Part shown: positions 34,434 to 42,736 of the stretch, piece after piece
Numbering within the stretch: position 1 is the stretch's first letter
Layout of the letters: the number at the start of each line of letters is the position of its first letter
Assembly (NCBI RefSeq): GCF_009937975.1
Contig: NZ_AP018441.1
Span: forward strand, 186,001-250,000
DNA: 64,000 nucleotides
Direction of reading: 5' to 3'
Source: Undibacterium sp. YM2
Lineage (GTDB): Bacteria > Pseudomonadota > Gammaproteobacteria > Burkholderiales > Burkholderiaceae_D
Translations under genes and position numbers: made by a program
Notes under the pieces: model-generated
The model's input: the letters and a program-made list of their open reading frames with translations, nothing else
Database searches by the model: none
Told to the model about the DNA's origin: nothing

Positions 34434-34468
34434 ATTTACAAGCGAGGTAAATTGATTTAATGCATCAT

Positions 34469-34499
34469 CTGCCCGTTAGAAATAACGGGCAGTCTTTTT
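34469..34499 (+). terminator. Intrinsic terminator of the encapsulin operon
   Basis: CTGCCCGTTA (34469-34478) pairs perfectly with TAACGGGCAG (34483-34492) around a 4-nt loop and is followed by TCTTTTT. It lies 36 nt after the desulfurase stop. Confidence 0.92.
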
Positions 34500-34508
34500 A
34501 CTTCTTTA

Positions 34509-35090
34509 TTATTTCTGTACCGCTTTCAACACAAACTCACTGGTGTCACGCAATACTGCCTTGGCATTCGCCGGCTTATCCATCATGCGCGACAACAGCA
34601 AGCCACCTATCAGCGAAGACAAGACGCCATGAGCGGTAGCAGCATCATCCTTTGCTCCCGAGCGTTGCAATTGCTTGCTGATGATGGCTAATAGCTGATC
34701 AACCCCTTGCGCCATCACTTCCTTGCTTGCCGTTTCGCCGCGCGCTGCTTCTGCCCCGAGTGCCGCAATCGCGCAACCATGGCCCGGATGTTCACTATGC
34801 GCCCGGCTCAGGTAGCTATGCACCAGGCTGGCGATGGCTTCTCCGTCGCTGACCAGTTCTGTCTTGCGCAGCAGTTCTGTACGTGTGCTTTGCAGCGCGG
34901 TACTGCAGGCTTCTGCAATCAGGGCTTCCTTGGATTCAAAGTGCTTGTAAAAACCGCCATGCGTGAGCCCGGCTTCTTTCATCAGGTCGGCCACACCTAT
35001 GCCATTGATGCCATGTTCACGATACAGACGGGCAGCGGTTTCTACTATGCGCTCGCGGGTTTGCGCAGCTTGTTCGCGGGTAGTTCTCAT
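34509..35090 (-). CDS. TetR/AcrR-family regulator
   Basis: From ATG 35090 (AGGA 10-13 nt upstream) the protein has 193 residues. The N-terminal helix-turn-helix is 'RIVETAARLYREHGINGIGV', 'ADLMKEAGLTHGGFYKHFES'; the C-terminal ligand domain is of the AcrR type ('HGVLSSLIGGLLLSRMMDKP'). It is divergent from a hydrolase/DHA2 efflux operon, which it most likely represses. An inverted repeat in the 137-nt gap is a candidate operator. Confidence 0.92.
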   Translation of the reverse strand: MRTTREQAAQTRERIVETAARLYREHGINGIGVADLMKEAGLTHGGFYKHFESKEALIAEACSTALQSTRTELLRKTELVSDGEAIASLVHSYLSRAHSEHPGHGCAIAALGAEAARGETASKEVMAQGVDQLLAIISKQLQRSGAKDDAATAHGVLSSLIGGLLLSRMMDKPANAKAVLRDTSEFVLKAVQK

Positions 35091-35171
35091 TTGCTCTATT
35101 CCTAAAAAATCTGCCAACCAGAGTTTTCATTTTAATACTGGCTTTAATCAGGTTTGACATGAATCTCTATT

Positions 35172-35214
35172 TTAGATGATAATCAACATCCATTGGATTA
35201 TATTCGTCATCTAA
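35172..35214. promoter_or_regulatory. Candidate TetR operator in divergent promoter
   Basis: TTAGATGA (35172-35179) and TCATCTAA (35207-35214) are perfect inverted repeats around inner arms TAATC/GATTA (35180-35184, 35196-35200). The dyad lies 13 nt before the hydrolase start, so a bound regulator would block that transcript. Confidence 0.45.
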
Positions 35215-35227
35215 TTTCGAGGGCAGC

Positions 35228-36082
35228 ATGAATACACCAGTCAAAGAAGCAAATAATGCAACAAATAAGCCCATCATGGACATGATCTTGCAGGCATTCA
35301 CCCGGCCGCAAAGGCAGGCAGAAACTGAAGATGATAAAAAGGCACTGGCGCATGCGCGGCCCGTCAGCATTCCTTATGCCGGGCTGGAGTTGCGTGCCTG
35401 GACCTGGGGACAGGGGCCGCAAGTCTTGCTCCTGCATGGCTGGGAAAGCCGGGCCAGCCACATGGCAGGCTTTGTTGCCCCTTTGCTGAGGGCTGGTTTT
35501 AGTGTGACGGCGCTGGATGCACCTGCACACGGTGCATCGCAAGGCGAAACGACCAATGTACTCGACTATGGCAAGGCCGTGGTCGCAGTAGCAAAACACC
35601 TGGGGCCGCTGACTGCCACGATCGCCCATTCAGTAGGCTCCGCCGCCAGCCTGTATGCGTTTGCGCAAGGCGTACAAGTCAAGGCCAGTGTGCATCTGTG
35701 CGGCCCGGCTTCGCTGACACGCGTATTCCAGCATGCGGCCAGGGCAGGTGGACTGGACGAAGCAAGTAGGCAGCAGCTGGAAGACATGCTGGCAAGCAGC
35801 ATAGGCGCACCTCTGTCATCCATGGATTTGTCCCAATTGCAGCATGGCATGCGTCACCCCGCCCTGATCCTGCATGACCCTGAAGATAAAGAAATGCCTT
35901 ATACAGAAAGCCAGGGCCTGGCAGCTGCCTGGCCGCAAGCCAGCCTGGTCGCAAGCGCAGGAACCGGACACAGGCGCATCTTGCGCACGCCAGAGATACA
36001 TGCGGCAGCAGTCAGCTTCATCATTAACAAACTTGCCGCCGATATTGTTGAAAGAGTGGTAGAAGCCGGAGAAGCATCATGA
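35228..36082 (+). CDS. Alpha/beta hydrolase
   Basis: A 284-residue hydrolase. Oxyanion motif 'LLLHGWESRASH', nucleophile elbow 'AHSVGSAA' (Ser with A-x-S-x-G instead of G-x-S-x-G), acid 'LHDPEDKEMPY' and His in 'GTGHRRIL' complete the triad. No signal peptide, so cytosolic. GAGGGCAGC precedes the ATG. Its stop overlaps the start of the transporter by ATGA; the pair may detoxify and expel a xenobiotic under TetR control. Substrate unknown. Confidence 0.88.
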   Translation: MNTPVKEANNATNKPIMDMILQAFTRPQRQAETEDDKKALAHARPVSIPYAGLELRAWTWGQGPQVLLLHGWESRASHMAGFVAPLLRAGFSVTALDAPAHGASQGETTNVLDYGKAVVAVAKHLGPLTATIAHSVGSAASLYAFAQGVQVKASVHLCGPASLTRVFQHAARAGGLDEASRQQLEDMLASSIGAPLSSMDLSQLQHGMRHPALILHDPEDKEMPYTESQGLAAAWPQASLVASAGTGHRRILRTPEIHAAAVSFIINKLAADIVERVVEAGEAS

Positions 36083-37476
36083 AAAATATTAGCCCCTGGC
36101 CGACCTTTGCGCTGGCCAGCGTTGCCGTATTTCTGGTGTCGCTGGATGCCACCATAGGTTTCGCTGTCTTCCCTGCATTGCGCCACGCCTTCCCCGATGT
36201 TCGGCCGAGTGAGCTGTCGTGGGTGCTGAACGCCTATACCATCGTCTATGCGGCATTACTGGTACCCGCCGGTCGGTTGGCAGATTTATTGGGGCGCAAG
36301 CGACTGTTCATACTTGGTGTAGGCGTGTTTACCCTGGCATCCGGTTTGTGCGGTGTGGCTGGCAGCACGGGCATGCTGATCTTTTCCCGTGTCTTGCAAG
36401 CTGTTGGTGCGGCCTTGCTGACGCCAACTTCTTTGGCACTGGTATTGCAGGCTTTTCCTATTGAGAAGCGTGCCATTGCTGTCAGTCTGTGGGGTGCGGT
36501 TGCTGCGCTGGCAGCGGCAGTCGGGCCTAGTGCAGGTGCGCTCATTATAGAAAGCATCAACTGGCAATGGGCATTTTTGATCAATGTGCCCATAGGTATT
36601 ATTGCCATGATCAGGGCGGCGCTAAGCCTGTCAGAATCACGCAACCTGGAAACCGGCCATCGCTTTGACTGGCCAGGTGTATTTTTGCTCATCGCAGGCA
36701 GTGGCTTGCTGATACTCGGCATAGTCCAGTCCGACAGCTGGGGCTGGCTGGCACCATCAACTCTTGCCACCATCAGCGCTGGCGTCGCGATACTTCTTGT
36801 TTTTATTTTTTGGGCCAAAGGCAAGCCACACGCAGCGGTGGATTTGAGTTTGTTCGAGGACAGGAATTACCGCTTTGTGAATGCCGCCACCCTGGTATTT
36901 GGGGCCGCGTTTACCGCCATGTTCCTGAGCTTCTTTTTATTCATGACCGCAATCTGGCATTATGGTTTGACCAAGGCCGGTTTTGGCATTACTCCCGGTC
37001 CTTTGATGGTCATGCCAGTGGCGATTATCTCTGGCCGTTATGTCGCCCGCTTTGGGCATAAACCTTTGCTGGTCGCAGGTGGATTGATCTATGCCTTGAG
37101 CGGCCTTTGGTTTTACCTGAACACCAGCCTGACCGCCGATTATCTTACCGTCTGGTTGCCAGGCATGCTGCTCAGTGGCATAGGTGTAGGGCTGGTGCTG
37201 CCATCGCTGTCAGGCGCAGCGGTGGCCCGCCTGCCTGCCAAGCGTTTTGGCGTGGGCAGTGCGGTGAACCAGGCGGTGCGCCAGTTTGGTTCTGCCCTCG
37301 GAGTGGCTTTTACGGTGACCATACTGGGTGGACAGGTACAGAATCTACAGCAATTCCGCTATGTTTATCTCTTCCTGATTGCAGGTGGCGTGCTGACTGC
37401 CTTATTAAGTATGTTCATCAGGACGCAAGCCGTGCAGAAACCTCAGATACCGGCCGATGCAGCAGCAACAGCCTGA
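36079..37476 (+). CDS. DHA2-family MFS drug efflux transporter
   Basis: A 465-residue membrane protein with about 14 hydrophobic segments, the DHA2 (EmrB/QacA) number. Motif A is 'GRLADLLGRKRLF' near residue 64, and 'SLDATIGFAVFPALRHAF' in the first segment is typical of the family. Proton-driven export of a hydrophobic compound across the inner membrane is expected. It is translationally coupled to the hydrolase. There is no adjacent EmrA or outer-membrane channel. Confidence 0.92.
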   Translation: MKNISPWPTFALASVAVFLVSLDATIGFAVFPALRHAFPDVRPSELSWVLNAYTIVYAALLVPAGRLADLLGRKRLFILGVGVFTLASGLCGVAGSTGMLIFSRVLQAVGAALLTPTSLALVLQAFPIEKRAIAVSLWGAVAALAAAVGPSAGALIIESINWQWAFLINVPIGIIAMIRAALSLSESRNLETGHRFDWPGVFLLIAGSGLLILGIVQSDSWGWLAPSTLATISAGVAILLVFIFWAKGKPHAAVDLSLFEDRNYRFVNAATLVFGAAFTAMFLSFFLFMTAIWHYGLTKAGFGITPGPLMVMPVAIISGRYVARFGHKPLLVAGGLIYALSGLWFYLNTSLTADYLTVWLPGMLLSGIGVGLVLPSLSGAAVARLPAKRFGVGSAVNQAVRQFGSALGVAFTVTILGGQVQNLQQFRYVYLFLIAGGVLTALLSMFIRTQAVQKPQIPADAAATA

Positions 37477-37491
37477 TCCAGATAACCAGGC

Positions 37492-38124
37492 TCATGCGTC
37501 GGGATAAATCAACAAATCCCGTGCATGGGCAAGCGCATCATCGAGTCTGTCATTGCCCCAGTACATCTGCTCGCCGACAAAAAAAGTTGGCGCACCAAAG
37601 ATGCCCTTGCTCATGGCCAGTTCGGTTTGCTTGCGCAACTTCAATTTGTTGTCATCGCCCAGGGCTTGCGCGATGATTTCAGTTGCGGGCAAGTCCATAT
37701 CGTTCAGCACAGCAGCGACCACTTCTTTGTTATCGATATCCCGGTCATGCGCAAAATTCATTTGCATGATGCGGCGACAATATTCTGCCATCCAGTTTTG
37801 TTCCGCACCCAGTACCGCGACCCTTAGAGGCAAGATTGCCGGGCGCGGGAAATTGCCGGGCTTTTTCCAGGGCAGGCCATACTTGCGGCATTGTCTGTCC
37901 ATATCCAGCCAGACATAATCGCCTTTGGCTTTCTGCAATACAAAGGGCGATGTCTGCCATCCCAGAGCCTGGAATATAGGACCGAGCAGGAACGGCTGCC
38001 AGCGTACCCTGACGCCTGCCCTGGCCGCATCCTGCTCTATGCGCATGACACTCAGGTAACTGTAATTGCTGCCAAACTCAAACCAGAAATCGATGACAGG
38101 CATGCTGCTTATCGGGATATCCAT
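37492..38124 (-). CDS. 2-hydroxychromene-2-carboxylate isomerase-like (DsbA-fold) protein
   Basis: The 210-residue protein has the GST-kappa/HCCA isomerase fold: 'VIDFWFEFGSNYSYLSVMRI' with the active Ser, 'WQPFLLGPIFQALGW' and 'GIFGAPTFFVGEQMYWGNDR'. Members isomerise chromene carboxylates in naphthalene catabolism using glutathione, but many act in unknown reactions; no naphthalene genes are near. GAGG precedes the ATG. It converges with the efflux gene, 15 nt apart. Confidence 0.88.
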   Translation of the reverse strand: MDIPISSMPVIDFWFEFGSNYSYLSVMRIEQDAARAGVRVRWQPFLLGPIFQALGWQTSPFVLQKAKGDYVWLDMDRQCRKYGLPWKKPGNFPRPAILPLRVAVLGAEQNWMAEYCRRIMQMNFAHDRDIDNKEVVAAVLNDMDLPATEIIAQALGDDNKLKLRKQTELAMSKGIFGAPTFFVGEQMYWGNDRLDDALAHARDLLIYPDA

Positions 38125-38137
38125 CCTGACCTCTTTT

Positions 38138-39019
38138 TCAAAATACCACCAGGCAGCGCAACTCTATGCTTTCTCTTGGTGGTGCATCAAGCGGTGCATG
38201 CGGGTGATCAAATGCAGCATGTGGTGTAAAGCGCGAAACGCCATTGAACTGGCTGTCATACTGCTTGAAGATCAGTGCCTCATGCGGTTGCATTTCGGCG
38301 AAATAAGACCAGCGATGCCTTGGTGAAAATCTGGACAGGTAAATTTCACCGGTGCGGTTAGGGTATTTGACGTCGCAAGCCAGCAGATGAGATTGTCGGA
38401 CCGTACGCGCATCACACACTGCGAGAGGAGTATCAAGTACAGTGCGGTGAGTAGGGCGCCAGATATTGATGATGCAATAACGCCGTATCTGCGCCATCAC
38501 TTCCATATCCCGGATTACCAGGCCAAGACGCTTTTGCCCTGACTGTTCAGTATAGTCATTATGTATGCGCCCATTGGCGGCGGCCAGACCGCTCTCTGCC
38601 CGCCTGCCAAATGACAGCGTGGCTTGCCTGGTTTCGCGTCGCCTGACGAGGTGGTCAAAAACATAGGCCTGCTTGCCACCAGTAACAGCCAGCGCAAGTT
38701 CACGCGCTTCCTGATAATAGTCAGACCTGACTTCTTCATGATCCATGAAGTTTTTGACGGAAGTGGGCGCATCCCATAATTCAAAACCTTCGCGTTCAAG
38801 CTGCGGTTCCTGTTCGGCCCGGCGCGCATCATGTATCGCCACTTCACGCAAATCGTAAGTGGCGTTTTCCCAGGGGGTACCCGCCGGTGGTTCAAAGGTA
38901 TAACTGACAGGTCGCTGACCATCAGGCAAAACATAGCTCATGGGCGCCAGCACGTAACTGCTGCCAGGCATTGATACAGGTAGTGAAAATTCCCTTTGAT
39001 GCTCAGTAAAGACATGCAT
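38138..39019 (-). CDS. CmcJ/NvfI-like oxidoreductase
   Basis: From ATG 39019 (GGGAGG upstream) the protein has 293 residues and matches the CmcJ/NvfI-type family: 'TPWENATYDLREVAIHDAR', 'LEREGFELWDAPTSVKNFM' and 'GRIHNDYTEQSG' with a His/Asp pair typical of 2-oxoglutarate/iron-like sites. Fungal relatives such as AsaB and NvfI oxidise secondary metabolites; CmcJ helps hydroxylate cephamycin. In bacteria most are unassigned. The downstream isomerase-like gene is on the same strand, 13 nt away. Confidence 0.7.
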   Translation of the reverse strand: MHVFTEHQREFSLPVSMPGSSYVLAPMSYVLPDGQRPVSYTFEPPAGTPWENATYDLREVAIHDARRAEQEPQLEREGFELWDAPTSVKNFMDHEEVRSDYYQEARELALAVTGGKQAYVFDHLVRRRETRQATLSFGRRAESGLAAANGRIHNDYTEQSGQKRLGLVIRDMEVMAQIRRYCIINIWRPTHRTVLDTPLAVCDARTVRQSHLLACDVKYPNRTGEIYLSRFSPRHRWSYFAEMQPHEALIFKQYDSQFNGVSRFTPHAAFDHPHAPLDAPPRESIELRCLVVF

Positions 39020-39155
39020 ATCGCCTCCCGCCATATCGTGACGAAGCCGCGCTTCCGGATGGTAAGTTCAGGGCTGTCGTCTATGGATATTTAAACGGAT
39101 GCGAGGCTAATATTCAAACGAGATTTTTGCGTGATTCGCATGCTTGGTGTGCATG

Positions 39156-39749
39156 TCAAATGCAGGAGCGATAAATGGATTCAACTGGTATCAATAATTG
39201 CTCCTGCTGATCAACATGCGGGAACTGCTGCAACACAAACGGCTTGACATCGATGATTTCCAGTATTTCTTTTTTACCATAGCGTGCCAGCATTTCTCCG
39301 CGCAAACCTAATTGCAGCGCACGACGTGGCAGGCAGCTACCCACTGGGTCGTGATCGGGGTCCCACTGCAAACGCACGTCTGAGGTTTCTATCGCCTGCT
39401 TCCATGCGTCTTGTGTGGGAAATTCTGAAGCGGCAAAAGATGATGGAATAGCCTGCGATAAAATTTCATCAAAAAAGCTACGCTTGATGCGTATTGCCAA
39501 TACGCGTTCCTGACCAGGTTTTTGCGCCCAGCCAGAGCGGAACATCATCCATAAAAAATTGGGCTTGATCCAGCTCATGCGTGTATAGCTGTATGCACCG
39601 CCAAAGTATTGGTGCTCAACTGCAAAATCGGCGATGGCATCAGAATATGCCTGATAGACGACAATAGTATCTTCGTCAAATTGCGCCATGATGTGCTTGC
39701 CATCATCTGGCCAGTGTTTTACTTGTTTTTTATAAGCTTCAAATTTCAT
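39156..39749 (-). CDS. DUF4291 domain protein
   Basis: A 197-residue protein with the DUF4291 signature 'TRMSWIKPNFLWMMFRSGWA' in its first half, 'QEVLAIRI'-type strand 'ERVLAIRIKRSFFDEIL' and 'LQWDPDHDP' further on. Function is not established. It ends the minus-strand ADP-ribose cluster, 3 nt after NADAR, which suggests a nucleotide or ADP-ribose substrate. No signal peptide. Confidence 0.85.
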   Translation of the reverse strand: MKFEAYKKQVKHWPDDGKHIMAQFDEDTIVVYQAYSDAIADFAVEHQYFGGAYSYTRMSWIKPNFLWMMFRSGWAQKPGQERVLAIRIKRSFFDEILSQAIPSSFAASEFPTQDAWKQAIETSDVRLQWDPDHDPVGSCLPRRALQLGLRGEMLARYGKKEILEIIDVKPFVLQQFPHVDQQEQLLIPVESIYRSCI

Positions 39750-39752
39750 TTT

Positions 39753-40307
39753 TTAATATTTGTGTTCAGACAGTAGTCTGCTCCTGACTTCCATCAAGGC
39801 AAAACCCAGCAAATTCAAGCCTTGCCAAAGTTGCGGCTTATTACTGTCAGGATGATCTTGCGCCAGACCCGTGCCCCAGATTCTATCTAGGGGGCTGGCT
39901 TCGACGATGATCTTGTCTGCGGTACTTAACAGGTACTGCTTCAGTTTTGGGTTTTGTGAAAATTTCGCATAATTGCCGTCGACTACGATCTGGAAGCGAT
40001 GCTCTACCCATGTCGGTTCATCATAATTCTTCACTTTCCTGCCCAGGCGTTTCACCATATCCGGGTCGCTGGCCGTCGGTATTTCTTTGAACACGGTCTG
40101 GTCATCGAACAGCCTGGCCTTGCCAGCCATCATATAATGTTCAGCCGTAAGGTAAGTGATGCCACCGATCTGGAACGGCGCAACAAACCATTGACTGAAG
40201 CAGGCTTTGTCTACTTGCAGCCCGCGCTGCTTGTGACCCCAGAAATGCAGATAGTTGAACTGCTTGCCCTCGTCTATTTGCTTTAATAATTTCTCTCGTG
40301 TATTCAT
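39753..40307 (-). CDS. NADAR family N-glycosidase-like protein (YbiA-related)
   Basis: The 184-residue protein shows the NADAR/YbiA pattern: 'FWGHKQRGLQVDKACFSQWF', 'TYLTAEHYMMAGKARLF' and 'IIVEASPLDRIWGTGLAQDH'. Members hydrolyse N-glycosidic bonds of ADP-ribosyl or riboflavin intermediates; some remove ADP-ribose from guanine in DNA. Its ATG overlaps the stop of the phosphatase reading frame (ATGA), which argues that the phosphatase frame is normally read through. It is inside the ADP-ribose cluster. Confidence 0.9.
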   Translation of the reverse strand: MNTREKLLKQIDEGKQFNYLHFWGHKQRGLQVDKACFSQWFVAPFQIGGITYLTAEHYMMAGKARLFDDQTVFKEIPTASDPDMVKRLGRKVKNYDEPTWVEHRFQIVVDGNYAKFSQNPKLKQYLLSTADKIIVEASPLDRIWGTGLAQDHPDSNKPQLWQGLNLLGFALMEVRSRLLSEHKY

Positions 40308-40860
40308 GTCTTTCCTGTACGGTCTGAATTGCTATCCACAGGCCAGGCCAGTACCCAGGCATGCTGTTCTGTGGTTTGCGGTGTCTCTGGCCAAAAGTTT
40401 TTCTTTTCCATCTGCTGCCATAATTGCGCCAGTTCCTGCAAGCCTGCCTTGTTGTTTTGATGTTGCTCTGCCAGATAGCAACCTATGACCGTGCCGGTGC
40501 GGCCTATCCGCCAAAGCAATGCACATACACGGTATGCTGCTTTGCCAGTGCTTCGTGCAATGCTTGCAGGATTTCCTGCATCTGCCCTGCCGATGATGGA
40601 GTATGGCGGTCTGGTATGGCAAAGCGGCGGTGCTGGGCCTGCATGCCGCGCTCTTCAGCCAGCTTTATCAACAGCGGTGCGTAAGGGTCCAGTTCATCTT
40701 CTTCTGTCAGGTCGATAAAATAATCCACGCCGCAATCGAGATATTGCCCCAGCCTTTGCGCTGCCGTGTTTGTATCCAGTGCGCCCGGGTATTCACCTGC
40801 CAGTAATTTTCCTGGTCTTACCCAGTAAGTATTCTGATGCGGTCGCTTGGTTGTCATCAT
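40304..40860 (-). pseudogene. Dual-specificity/tyrosine phosphatase-like protein with a frameshift in its active-site loop
   Basis: The first 118 residues end at a TAG right after 'TVYVHCFGG'. The next frame continues 'IGRTGTVIGCYLAEQHQNN' to a stop at 40304-40306. Joined, they give the P-loop HCFGGIGRTGT (HC-x5-R-T) of a cysteine phosphatase of about 185 residues. One base is missing around 40506-40510. Given that two more one-base losses occur at 27.8 and 29.1 kb, this may be a sequencing error; otherwise the gene is dead. The correct frame ends in an ATGA overlap with NADAR. It starts directly after the KptA stop (TAA-ATG). Confidence 0.8.
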
Positions 40861-41406
40861 TTAATTCATCCTGATCAAATATGTTGGTGGCACGCTGTCG
40901 CATAACCATACACCATTCGCCGATACAAAAAACTGGAAGCCATCCTCCTGCATCTGTTTTGCCATGACCTGCAAGATAACCGGCTTGCCATGCCGCGCGC
41001 CAACGGTACGCGCCGTTGTCGTATTTGCCGACAGATGCACATGATGACGCGAACCAGGGTGTAGCCCTTCCTTCATGATGGAGGCGATAAAACGACTGGC
41101 CGTGCCATGATACAAAACATCTGGCGGCACTGTCACGGGCAAAGCCAGATCCACTGCTACCGAATGCCCCTGGTTTGCACGTATGCGCAAACCATCTTCA
41201 CTGAGTGCAAAGCGCTGCTTGTCAGAAGTGCGCACCGCTTCATGCAAGTCTTCCAGCTTGAAACGCTTGCCATGCTTCGCGGCTTGGCTCATTAGTGTAG
41301 CTATTTCTGTCCAGCCCTGTGCATCCAGAGTGATGCCTATGGAATCTGGCTGGTGGCGCAGTACGTAGCTGAGGAATTTACTGAAGTTTTTATTGTTATT
41401 ATTCAT
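40861..41406 (-). CDS. kptA: RNA 2'-phosphotransferase KptA/Tpt1
   Basis: The 181-residue protein has all Tpt1 motifs: 'SKFLSYVLRHQPDSIG' (Arg-His), 'LRIRANQGHS', 'VLYHGTA', 'HHVHLSANTTTARTVG' and a C-terminal 'LCDSVPPTYLI'. Tpt1 transfers the 2'-phosphate of an RNA splice junction to NAD, making ADP-ribose 1'',2''-cyclic phosphate and nicotinamide. In bacteria the natural substrate is unclear. Its products would be processed by the neighbouring macrodomain and phosphatase genes. 27 nt downstream of the PARG-like gene. Confidence 0.95.
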   Translation of the reverse strand: MNNNNKNFSKFLSYVLRHQPDSIGITLDAQGWTEIATLMSQAAKHGKRFKLEDLHEAVRTSDKQRFALSEDGLRIRANQGHSVAVDLALPVTVPPDVLYHGTASRFIASIMKEGLHPGSRHHVHLSANTTTARTVGARHGKPVILQVMAKQMQEDGFQFFVSANGVWLCDSVPPTYLIRMN

Positions 41407-41433
41407 TTTATTTTTTTGATTTATTGTCGTAAC

Positions 41434-42291
41434 TTATTTATTGTTCGTGAATGTAGTTTCGAAAGCCTGAAGACTTCCGGTGTTTTTCTTATCCAGTACA
41501 GCAAAGACAATCTTTTCAAACGCGCCATGAAAAATCGATCCAGGTGATAGGGCATTTAAGAAGTAAGCAGCGATTTTTTGCGGATCGTTGCCGAATACCC
41601 CGCAGCCCCAGGCGCCCAGCACCAGATGTCTATGTCCATGTTTAAGTGCCAATGCCAATACAAGATTGATCCTGTTGAGCATAATGCCAGCCGCTTCGCC
41701 GACACGCTCAGGTTCATTCATTTTTAATGCACCCAGATTGACGGCAGGTGCAGTTATGAAGGATGCGCTGTAGAAGTTATCCAGCAAGGCATAATCCTCA
41801 TCCCTGAATACAGGTACGTCTGGCGAATAAATCATGTCATCGCTATAGATACAAGATTGTAAGGCGCGGTTCTTTTCATACATGGCAGTCATTTGCGCAA
41901 TGCAGGGATATAAACCAGATGATTTGGTCAGATTTTCTTCCTGCGCTTCTGAGCCACCCAAAAAGCCGCCACCAGGGTTTTTGGCAGATGCGAAATTCAG
42001 GCAAAGTGGGCTCACTCTATTTTCTGATGCCAGTCGTCTGGCTGCTGTCAGGCAGCCTTCATTGGTGACGCTGATAGCAGTAACAAATTTTTCGCCAGCC
42101 GTAAGTGTGCGCAATACTTGCTTTAATTCTTCAGGCGAGTAGTGGATGGATGCTTGCTTTGCAGCCGTCAAACTACCTTGTATGCTGACCTGATTGCCAT
42201 GTTGGCTGATATAGTTTCCGCGTTCTAGTATTGCCAGGGTTTCCTGTGCAATGTCGGCTCTTTGTTTTCTATTGATTACTGTAGTTTGCAT
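41434..42291 (-). CDS. PARG-like macrodomain protein (TIGR02452 family)
   Basis: A 285-residue protein of the TIGR02452 family: the N-terminal cap 'RKQRADIAQETLAILERGNY' and the macrodomain core 'LNFASAKNPGGGFLGGSEAQ', 'EENLTKSSGLYPCI', and later 'LVLGAWGCGVFGNDP'. The GGG-x6-QEE signature is that of bacterial-type poly(ADP-ribose) glycohydrolases. It should release ADP-ribose from proteins or ADP-ribose esters. First gene of the minus-strand cluster, with a palindromic operator candidate 62 nt before its start. Confidence 0.92.
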   Translation of the reverse strand: MQTTVINRKQRADIAQETLAILERGNYISQHGNQVSIQGSLTAAKQASIHYSPEELKQVLRTLTAGEKFVTAISVTNEGCLTAARRLASENRVSPLCLNFASAKNPGGGFLGGSEAQEENLTKSSGLYPCIAQMTAMYEKNRALQSCIYSDDMIYSPDVPVFRDEDYALLDNFYSASFITAPAVNLGALKMNEPERVGEAAGIMLNRINLVLALALKHGHRHLVLGAWGCGVFGNDPQKIAAYFLNALSPGSIFHGAFEKIVFAVLDKKNTGSLQAFETTFTNNK

Positions 42292-42352
42292 TATTTTTCT
42301 CTATCTTATTGTTGTCACCAAGAATATGAGTCCCGCATAAATGAACTATAAA

Positions 42353-42401
42353 CTATCTTAGTGAAATAAATCAACTAAGATAGTTTCATAAAATAACTAA
42401 G
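42353..42401. promoter_or_regulatory. Palindrome CTATCTTAGT-N11-ACTAAGATAG plus extra half site (operator candidate 1)
   Basis: Ten-base perfect arms at 42353-42362 and 42374-42383 with an 11-nt spacer; a further ACTAAG at 42396-42401 is exactly 22 bp after the second arm. It lies 62 nt upstream of the PARG-like start on the minus strand. The core CTTAGT-N11-ACTAAG recurs at 42673. The 445-nt divergent region holds further ACTTAG half sites at 42454 and 42564. Confidence 0.65.
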
Positions 42402-42672
42402 AATGAAGAAATGTTGTTTAATTGCAGAGTAAGGCTGCTTGAATGGCAGTAAAACTTAGATAAGTGGTGCTGAAAAGAAATTCGGCAGGTAATTTATTAT
42501 GTAGGCAGGTTTGTAGTCTTAGTATTTGCAACTAATTGTAATCGGTTACTTGAGAAGACCGGTACTTAGACAAACGCATGTCCCGTGCTAAGTTATTGAA
42601 AATAAAAACTTATTTTTAACTATGGACGCTATTTTTAGCGCTGATAAGGCGAGCAAAAAGAAAATGCGGGTA

Positions 42673-42695
42673 CTTAGTTGCAAAAAATAACTAAG
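42673..42695. promoter_or_regulatory. Palindrome CTTAGT-N11-ACTAAG (operator candidate 2)
   Basis: Arms 42673-42678 and 42690-42695 are identical to the core of the palindrome at 42357-42379, with the same 11-nt spacer. It ends 41 nt before the ATG of the nicotinamidase-like gene, in the expected promoter/5' leader of the NAD salvage operon. Confidence 0.65.
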
Positions 42696-42736
42696 TGACC
42701 TACAATAGAATCAGCCTCACAAGAAAAGGAAACATC

